A stretch of DNA of 64,000 bases, taken from assembly GCF_001613425.1 (NCBI RefSeq), contig NZ_BDCI01000004.1:578387-642386 (forward strand). Reading direction: 5' to 3'. This document shows positions 58,591-64,000 of the stretch, piece after piece (the stretch's first letter is position 1; each line of letters begins with the position of its first letter). The notes below the pieces were generated by a model. The model was not told where the DNA came from, did not search any database, and was given only the letters and a program-made list of their open reading frames with translations. Origin of the DNA: Nocardia vulneris. GTDB taxonomy: Bacteria > Actinomycetota > Actinomycetes > Mycobacteriales > Mycobacteriaceae. Made by a program: the position numbers and the translations under genes.

Positions 58591-59658
58591 TCAGCGCGCG
58601 GACGGGAAGAGATCGCGATACGCGGGCACGCCCGCGACCGAGGTCGCACACAGAATGGCGTCGACGATGGCCCGCTCCACGCACAGCGCGGCGGCGGTGC
58701 CGAGCTGGTCGATGAGCTGCACGTCCGGCGGGAACGCGGGCGGCAGCGCGATGCCCTCCGGCGGCACCCAGGTCCCGGTGGCCAGCGCGAAGAGCGTGTC
58801 GCCGTCGAACGGCGAGTGCGCGGGCCGGACCGCACGGGCCAGTCCGTCGTGCGCGACCACGGCCAGGCGCTTGCAGGCGGTGGGACCCAGGGGTGCGTCG
58901 GTGGCCACCACGCCGATGGTCGTGTTGAGCGCCATCCGCTTGCCCGGCAACGCGTTCGCCTGCGCGATCTCCTCGGCCGTACCGGGCCGCAGGCCGAAGA
59001 ACTCCGGGCCGTCGGTGCCCACGCCCCACGGCAGCCCGGTGCGCGGATCGATCACCGAGCCCGCGCAATTGGCGACGACGAGCGCGGACACCGTCGCACC
59101 CGCCGCGGCGCCGGCGCCGATCACCACACTCGCGGTGCCGATGCCGCCCTTGATCGAACCGGCCCGCGCGCCGACGCCCGCACCCACCGTGCCCCGCTCG
59201 AATTCGAGCGCCGCGGCCGCCGCGGCCCGGTAACCGAAGTCGGCGGTGGGCCGAATGTTCCACGCGCCCACCGGAAGATCGAAGATCACCGCGCCCGGCA
59301 CGATCGGGACCACCCGGCTCGCGTCGGTCGGATCCATCGGAATGCCCTGGCCCTGCTCCTCCAGCCAGCGCATCACACCGTCGGCGGCGGCGAGCCCGTA
59401 GGCGCTGCCGCCGCTGAGCAGGATCGCGTTGGCCTGGCGGACCGTGTTGGACGGATCGAGCAGATCGGTCTCGCGGGTGCCCGGTCCGGCGCCGCGCACA
59501 TCGACGGCGGCGACCGCGCCGTTCGGCGCGTAGACGACGGTGGTGCCGGTCGCGGCGCCCGTGCCGAGGGTGGCGTCCGCGTCGATGACGTGCTGCTGCC
59601 CGACGAGCAGGCCCGCCACGTCGGTCAGCGAATTTCGTTTGCCCGCTTGCGCATTCAT
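58591..59658 (-). CDS. P1/DmpA-family aminopeptidase-like protein (Rv1333 homologue)
   Basis: A 355-residue protein of the S58 (DmpA/P1) family, N-terminal-nucleophile peptidases that self-cleave into two chains. Conserved blocks: NSLTDVAGLLVGQQHVID, AAVDVRGAGPGTRETDLLDP, AILLSGGSAYGLAAADGVM, KGGIGTASVVIGAG and VSALVVANCAGSVIDPRTG. The cleavage residue cannot be fixed by eye. Relatives cleave peptides containing D- or beta-amino acids, but the mycobacterial one is of unknown role. It precedes mec and follows the DUF2017 gene with 31 bases between. Confidence 0.9.
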   Translation of the reverse strand: MNAQAGKRNSLTDVAGLLVGQQHVIDADATLGTGAATGTTVVYAPNGAVAAVDVRGAGPGTRETDLLDPSNTVRQANAILLSGGSAYGLAAADGVMRWLEEQGQGIPMDPTDASRVVPIVPGAVIFDLPVGAWNIRPTADFGYRAAAAAALEFERGTVGAGVGARAGSIKGGIGTASVVIGAGAAAGATVSALVVANCAGSVIDPRTGLPWGVGTDGPEFFGLRPGTAEEIAQANALPGKRMALNTTIGVVATDAPLGPTACKRLAVVAHDGLARAVRPAHSPFDGDTLFALATGTWVPPEGIALPPAFPPDVQLIDQLGTAAALCVERAIVDAILCATSVAGVPAYRDLFPSAR

Positions 59659-59689
59659 ACGTCGGCTCCTGCTCGGGGGTGGGGCGGAC

Positions 59690-60259
59690 TCAGGGCGCGA
59701 GCGCCTGCAGCAACGAGTCCTGCATCCAGGTGAGCCAGTGGTAGACGTCCAGGTGCGGCGCGCGCGGATCGTCGGGGCTCAGATGATCGGGGGTGTCCGC
59801 GTCGATGCCGAGCACCGTGCCCAGGGCCAGCCGGACATCGGTCAGCGCGGTCAGCCACGCGTCGGCCTGCTCGGGGGTCAGCACGATCTTGCCGCCCGCG
59901 CTGGGCAGCGTTTCCAGGATCACCGAACCCGCGGCCAGTTTGGCGTCGATGATCTCCGGCTCGTGCAGGCCACGCAGCGCGCTGTTCAGGTCGGCGCGAT
60001 CGGCGTCGGGTGAACCGGGCTCGGGCCGATGGAAATCCGGCAGCAGCCGGCGCAACCGGGGATCCTCCGGTGCGGCGGTATTACCCGTACGCAGGCCGGT
60101 CAACGCGGCGAGGTCGTCCTCCGGCGCGGCATCGGCTCGTTCGGTCAGCAATCCGGACACCGCACCGACCAGCGACCGCAGCACGTTGGCCTCGCGTGCG
60201 TCCATCTCGGATCGCAGTTTGAGACCGCTCAGCGAGTTCTTCCTGCTCCACTTCCGCAC
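59690..60259 (-). CDS. DUF2017 protein (Rv1332 homologue)
   Basis: A 189-residue helical protein of the DUF2017 family (REANVLRSLVGAVSGLLTER, RRLLPDFHRPEPGSPDADR, RLALGTVLGIDADTPDHLSP, YHWLTWMQDSLLQAL). It is nearly always coded next to clpS in actinobacteria, suggesting a link to protein degradation, but its function is unproven. GTG 60259 places the start 22 bases after the clpS stop. The frame stays open further upstream into clpS, so an overlap start is possible. Confidence 0.85.
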   Translation of the reverse strand: MRKWSRKNSLSGLKLRSEMDAREANVLRSLVGAVSGLLTERADAAPEDDLAALTGLRTGNTAAPEDPRLRRLLPDFHRPEPGSPDADRADLNSALRGLHEPEIIDAKLAAGSVILETLPSAGGKIVLTPEQADAWLTALTDVRLALGTVLGIDADTPDHLSPDDPRAPHLDVYHWLTWMQDSLLQALAP

Positions 60260-60281
60260 GGCGTCAGGGTAGTCGTCCTGG

Positions 60282-60632
60282 TCAGTCGTCCCGCTGCATG
60301 GTCGCCCAGAGACCGGCGGCGTGCAGGCGTTGGACATCGTGTTCCATCTTGTCCCGGGAACCGGAGGAAACCACCGCTTTGCCCTCGTTGTGCACCAGGA
60401 GCATCAGCTCGGTCGCCTTCGCTTTGCTGTAGCCGAAAAGCTTTTGAAAGATGTAGGCGACATAGTGCATGAGGTTGACCGGGTCGTCCCAGACCACAGT
60501 GACCCACGGGCGATCCTCCGCCTCCAAGATCTCGGTGTATTCGACCGCCTCCGGGGTCGCCTGTGCCGCCGACAGTGTCGCGTCCACGGCGTCCACCACG
60601 ACGCCGCCTCGGACTATGTTGCACAAGGCCAT
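60282..60632 (-). CDS. clpS: ClpS adaptor protein
   Basis: A 116-residue N-end-rule adaptor that hands proteins with bulky N-terminal residues to ClpC or ClpA/ClpP. The substrate pocket is seen in [40 protein letters not shown] and [20 protein letters not shown]. The first 40 residues are longer than the E. coli protein and probably flexible. It is divergent from pncB and heads the minus-strand run down to rdgB, which may be read as several transcripts. Confidence 0.93.
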   Translation of the reverse strand: MALCNIVRGGVVVDAVDATLSAAQATPEAVEYTEILEAEDRPWVTVVWDDPVNLMHYVAYIFQKLFGYSKAKATELMLLVHNEGKAVVSSGSRDKMEHDVQRLHAAGLWATMQRDD

Positions 60633-60756
60633 AACGTCAAGGGTACGACTCGACTCCGAATGAGCAACACCCCGATCTGCCCGGATTCGCGCATTTTCCA
60701 GGTCAGCCGCCGGGCACCGACCTATGATGCGCGGCCTGGCTGTCTACAGTGGCTGC

Positions 60757-62079
60757 GTGGACATCCGCGATGGCGTCACCAGCACCGCTCTGCTGACCGA
60801 CCAGTACGAACTGACCATGCTCGCGGCCGCGCTGGCCGACGGGTCGGCGCATCGCCGCTGCACCTTCGAGGTGTTCGCGCGCCGGCTCCCGCACGGTCGC
60901 CGCTACGGCGTGGTCGCGGGCACCGCGCGGGTACTCGACGCGCTGGAGCACTTCCATTTCGGCGAGGCCGAACTGTCCGTCATCGCGCGGTTCCTGCCCG
61001 CCGAAACCGTGGACTGGCTGCGCGCGTACCGCTTCACCGGCGAGATCGACGGTTACGCCGAAGGTGAGCTGTATTTCCCCGGCTCCCCTATCCTCTCGGT
61101 GCGCGGCACCTTTGCCGAATGCGTCGTGCTCGAGACGTTGATCCTGTCGATCCTCAACCACGACAGCGCGATCGCGTCCGCGGCCGCGCGGATGGTCAGC
61201 GCGTCGGGCGGGCGGCGGATGATCGAGATGGGCTCGCGCCGCACGCACGAACTCGCCGCGCCGGACAGCTCCCGGGCCGCGTATCTGGCCGGCTTCGACG
61301 CCACCTCCAACCTGGAGGCGGTGCGGCGCTACGGCGTGCCCGGCGCGGGCACCAGCGCGCACGCGTTCACGCTGCTGCACACCGGCCTGGCCGGCGGCAG
61401 CGGCGAACACGAGGCGGCGGCGTTCCGCAGCCAGGTCGCCGCCCTCGGCATCGGCACCACGCTGCTGGTCGACACCTACGACATCACCCGCGGCGTGGCC
61501 ACCGCCATCGAGGTGGCCGGGCCCGAACTCGGTGGCGTCCGGATCGACTCCGGCGATCTCGGCGTGCTGGCCAGGCAGGTGCGCGATCAGCTCGACGGTC
61601 TCGGCGCGACCAAGACCCGGATCGTGGTGTCCGGAGACCTGGACGAGTACGCGATCGCCGCGCTGCGGGCCGAACCGGTCGACGTCTACGGTGTCGGCAC
61701 CTCGCTGGTCACCGGCTCGGGCGCGCCGACCGCGGGCATGGTCTACAAGCTGGTCGAGGTGGAGGGCGTCCCGGTCGCCAAGCGCAGCAGCCACAAGGAG
61801 TCGCGCGGCGGCACCAAGCGGGCGATCCGGCTGTCCCGGCCGACCGGGACGATCGTCGAGGAGATCGTGTATCCGGCCGCCGGGCCGGCACCGACGGCGA
61901 ACGGCTTCGAGGCCAGGGAGTTGCTCGTCCCGCTGGTGCGCGACGGCAAACCGGTGACGGACCTGCCGACCCTCTCCGACAGCCGCGACCAGGTGGCCCG
62001 CGGCCTGATCAGCCTGCCGTGGGAGGGGTTGAAGCTCTCCGCGGGCGAACCCGCGATCCCGACCAGCTTCCCGAGCTGA
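60757..62079 (+). CDS. pncB: Nicotinate phosphoribosyltransferase
   Basis: A 440-residue enzyme that makes nicotinate mononucleotide from nicotinate and PRPP in NAD salvage. Motifs: STALLTDQYELTMLAAAL, FEVFARRLPHGRRYGVVAG, LSILNHDSAIASAAARMVSA, IEMGSRRTHELAA, GVRIDSGDLGVLARQVR and VDVYGVGTSLVTGSGAP. GTG 60757 is preferred, since the family begins ten or so residues before TALLTDQYEL. In-frame ATGs at 60724 and 60727 coincide with TATGAT, which looks like a -10 box. It is followed by pncA, making a nicotinamide-to-NaMN pair. Confidence 0.93.
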   Translation: MDIRDGVTSTALLTDQYELTMLAAALADGSAHRRCTFEVFARRLPHGRRYGVVAGTARVLDALEHFHFGEAELSVIARFLPAETVDWLRAYRFTGEIDGYAEGELYFPGSPILSVRGTFAECVVLETLILSILNHDSAIASAAARMVSASGGRRMIEMGSRRTHELAAPDSSRAAYLAGFDATSNLEAVRRYGVPGAGTSAHAFTLLHTGLAGGSGEHEAAAFRSQVAALGIGTTLLVDTYDITRGVATAIEVAGPELGGVRIDSGDLGVLARQVRDQLDGLGATKTRIVVSGDLDEYAIAALRAEPVDVYGVGTSLVTGSGAPTAGMVYKLVEVEGVPVAKRSSHKESRGGTKRAIRLSRPTGTIVEEIVYPAAGPAPTANGFEARELLVPLVRDGKPVTDLPTLSDSRDQVARGLISLPWEGLKLSAGEPAIPTSFPS

Positions 62080-62201
62080 TCCGGCTACCCGTTCGATTCG
62101 GTGGGCGCGTAGCGCGATTGCGTCGTGCCCGCGTGGTCGAGGTGGCGCACCGAGCGGCAGAATGCAGTACAGGGACACAGTTCATACCGCGGGAGGTCAC
62201 C

Positions 62202-62768
62202 GTGACCCGAGCCTTGATCATCGTCGACGTGCAGAACGACTTCTGCGAGGGCGGATCGCTCGCCGTCACCGGCGGGGCGGCGGTCGCGTCCCGGATCAGC
62301 GAGCACCTCACGTCCGCGGACTACACCGCCGTCGTGGCCACCCGCGACTTCCACATCGATCCCGGTGACCATTTCTCCGCGCACCCCGACTACGTCGACT
62401 CCTGGCCGCCGCACTGCCGCGCGGGGACGCCGGGCGCCGACTTCCACCCGAACCTGGACACGAAATCGGTCGAGGAGATCTTCTCCAAGGGCGCGTATTC
62501 GGCCGCGTATTCGGGTTTCGAAGGCACAGCCGCAGACGGCACCGTCCTGGCCGACTGGCTGCGCGGGCGCGGCATCGAGGCGGTCGACGTGGTCGGCATC
62601 GCCACCGACCACTGCGTGCGCGCGACCGCGCTGGACGCCCGGATCGAGGGCTTCGACACCCGCGTCCTGCTCGATCTGACCGCGGGCGTCGCGCGCGACA
62701 CGACCGACGCCGCACTGGATCGGATGCGCACCGCGGGCGTCGACCTCGAAGGAAGCGTCTGCGGGTAG
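62202..62768 (+). CDS. pncA: Nicotinamidase/pyrazinamidase
   Basis: A 188-residue amidase converting nicotinamide to nicotinate; the mycobacterial enzyme also activates pyrazinamide. The triad is Asp9 in LIIVDVQNDF, Lys96 in EEIFSKGAYSAAY and Cys138 in IATDHCVRATALDA. Metal ligands Asp49, His51, His57 and His71 all line up with those of M. tuberculosis PncA. GTG start with GGGAGG upstream. It lies 122 bp after pncB on the same strand, whereas in M. tuberculosis pncA is at another locus. Confidence 0.94.
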   Translation: MTRALIIVDVQNDFCEGGSLAVTGGAAVASRISEHLTSADYTAVVATRDFHIDPGDHFSAHPDYVDSWPPHCRAGTPGADFHPNLDTKSVEEIFSKGAYSAAYSGFEGTAADGTVLADWLRGRGIEAVDVVGIATDHCVRATALDARIEGFDTRVLLDLTAGVARDTTDAALDRMRTAGVDLEGSVCG

Positions 62769-62823
62769 CGCGATCGCCGCTGGGCCCGCGCCCCCTGTCG
62801 GTGGCGCGCAGTAGGCTGCTCGC

Positions 62824-64000
62824 GTGCCCGAACTGCCGCCCGTACCCGAACTTTTGGCCACCGCTGTACAGGCGCTCGGCGGAAAAGAGCGTGTCGGACA
62901 GCTGACCATGGCCACCGCCGTGGACCACGCCATCGACACCAAGGAGCACCTCGCGGTGCAGGCGGGCACGGGCACCGGCAAGTCGCTGGCCTACCTGGTG
63001 CCGAGCCTGCGCCACGCGGTGCGCACCGGGCGCACGGTGGTGGTGTCGACCGCGACGATCGCGCTGCAGCGCCAGCTCGTCGACCGGGACCTGCCGCGGC
63101 TGTCCGAGGCGCTGAGCAAGCCGCTCGGGCGCGCGGCGAAGTTCGCGATCCTCAAGGGCCGCAACAACTATCTGTGCTTGAACAAGATCAACAGTGTGAT
63201 CCCGGACGAGCCCGCCGAGGCCGAGCTGTTCGACGCGTTCGCGATCTCCCGCCTCGGGCGCGAGGTGCAGCGACTCAACGAGTGGGCCTCCGATACCGAG
63301 ACCGGCGACCGCGACGAACTGGTGCCCGGCGTCACCGATCGCGCCTGGCGGCAGGTGAGCGTCTCCTCGCGCGAATGCCTCGGCAAATCGCGCTGCCCGT
63401 TCGGGCAGGACTGTTTCGCCGAACGAGCCAGGGCCGAGTCGGCGCAGGCCGATGTGGTGGTGACCAACCACGCCCTGCTCGCCATCGACGCGATCAGCGG
63501 CATCCAGGTGCTGCCCGAACACGACGTCGTGGTCATCGACGAGGCGCACGAGCTGGTCGACCGGGTCACCGGCGTGGCCACCGCGGAGCTGGCCTCCACC
63601 GCGATCAGCGCGGCCGCGCGCCGCTGCGCCAAACTCATCGACGAACAAGAGGTCGACCGCCTCGAAGGCGCCGCCGAAGCCTGGCACGAAGTGCTCGAAG
63701 AACTGCCCGCGGCCCGCTGGGAACAGCTGCCCAGCGGCGTCGCGCCGGTGCTCGCGCTCGTTCGGGACGCGGCGTGGAACGCGCGCACCGCGCTCGCGCC
63801 GCAGGGCGGCACCACCCAACAGGGCGACCCGGAGTCCGCGGCCGCGCGCACCCAGGCGCTGGCCGCCATCGACGAGGTGCACGACAGCGCCGTGCGCGCG
63901 CTCACCGCGTTCGACGAGCCCGACCCGGCGAACCGGCGCGACGTCATCTGGTTGTCCGCCGACGAGATGCGCGGGGTCACCCGGCGCTCGCTGCGGATGG
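62824..64000 (+). CDS. dinG: DinG-like ATP-dependent helicase (3' end outside window)
   Basis: The first 392 residues of an XPD/DinG-type superfamily 2 helicase. The Q-like/Walker A region is HLAVQAGTGTGKSLAYLVPS, motif Ia TVVVSTATIALQRQLVDRD, and the iron-sulfur cysteines are in NYLCLNK, RECLGKSRCPFGQDCFAER. A THNHALL-like segment (VVVTNHALLAIDAI) and the DEAH box VVIDEAHELVD follow. It unwinds DNA or R-loops with 5'-3' polarity in relatives. GTG 62824 gives MPELPPVPELL. It follows pncA with 55 bp between and is the last gene of the conserved block. Confidence 0.92.
   Translation, partial: MPELPPVPELLATAVQALGGKERVGQLTMATAVDHAIDTKEHLAVQAGTGTGKSLAYLVPSLRHAVRTGRTVVVSTATIALQRQLVDRDLPRLSEALSKPLGRAAKFAILKGRNNYLCLNKINSVIPDEPAEAELFDAFAISRLGREVQRLNEWASDTETGDRDELVPGVTDRAWRQVSVSSRECLGKSRCPFGQDCFAERARAESAQADVVVTNHALLAIDAISGIQVLPEHDVVVIDEAHELVDRVTGVATAELASTAISAAARRCAKLIDEQEVDRLEGAAEAWHEVLEELPAARWEQLPSGVAPVLALVRDAAWNARTALAPQGGTTQQGDPESAAARTQALAAIDEVHDSAVRALTAFDEPDPANRRDVIWLSADEMRGVTRRSLRM

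Noticed and set aside
60723..60756. ATG at 60724 or 60727 as the pncB start
   Set aside because: The codons fall within TATGAT, a plausible -10 element, and the added residues have no family counterpart; the GTG at 60757 was preferred, though not with certainty.

Overview
The window is high-GC DNA from a mycolic-acid-type actinobacterium, most likely Nocardia, with Rhodococcus as the main alternative. Four things point there. One is a complete mce lipid-import operon. Another is the block from 52.7 kb to the right edge, which follows in mirror image the gene order of the M. tuberculosis Rv1343c-Rv1329c region. The others are the density of TetR, MarR and LysR regulators beside oxidoreductases, and the frequent GTG starts. 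No tRNA, rRNA, CRISPR array, transposase or phage gene was seen. All identifications come from reading motifs, lengths and gene order; no database search was run.

Layout. 1-1.7 kb: the end of a MarR regulator, then about 1.37 kb with no convincing gene and five kinds of repeat. 1.7-9.4 kb: a secreted tripeptidyl-aminopeptidase-like hydrolase with a divergent TetR, an ECF sigma factor lacking the start of region 2, a DUF218 protein, a VIT-family transporter, an alpha/beta hydrolase facing a TetR across a perfect operator-like palindrome, and a run of very small stress or membrane proteins (CsbD-like, DUF6131-like). 9.4-17.2 kb: a Na+/H+ antiporter, two cytochromes P450 (one lacking the I-helix oxygen-activation motif), a DUF418 protein, an OhrR-like MarR, a P450/TetR divergent pair and an APH(6)-like kinase. 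17.2-26.5 kb: the mce operon on the minus strand (yrbEA, yrbEB, mceA-F, one Mce-associated protein and a Pro-rich membrane-anchored protein).

26.9-43 kb: a Ca2+/H+ antiporter, an F420/FMN split-barrel protein, a DUF4189 protein with DPTLLNP repeats, a secreted seven-bladed FG-GAP propeller, a transglutaminase-like protein, a PhoU-like protein, a LysR/TDT-transporter pair, an ECF sigma factor with a Cys-rich tail and a haloalkane dehalogenase-like hydrolase. Next come a structured non-coding stretch with a textbook terminator, an exported HNH nuclease, further regulators and a two-gene ABC exporter. 43-52.6 kb: a likely drug-response group (FAD monooxygenase, PadR, DHA2 efflux pump with a C-terminal winged-helix-like tail), an extra group-2 sigma factor with a small basic protein upstream, two TetR genes, a secreted lipase and an SDR behind a perfect inverted repeat.

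52.7-64 kb: conserved housekeeping block: lprD-like, DUF3817, rdgB, rph, Rv1339-like metallo-hydrolase, rhomboid, cysM, cysO, mec, a DmpA-like peptidase, DUF2017, clpS, then divergently pncB, pncA and dinG (cut by the window end). CysM, CysO and Mec form the carrier-protein cysteine pathway. PncB and PncA feed NAD salvage. RNase PH and RdgB are adjacent nucleotide/RNA-quality enzymes. The murI gene that lies between the rhomboid and the metallo-hydrolase in mycobacteria is missing.
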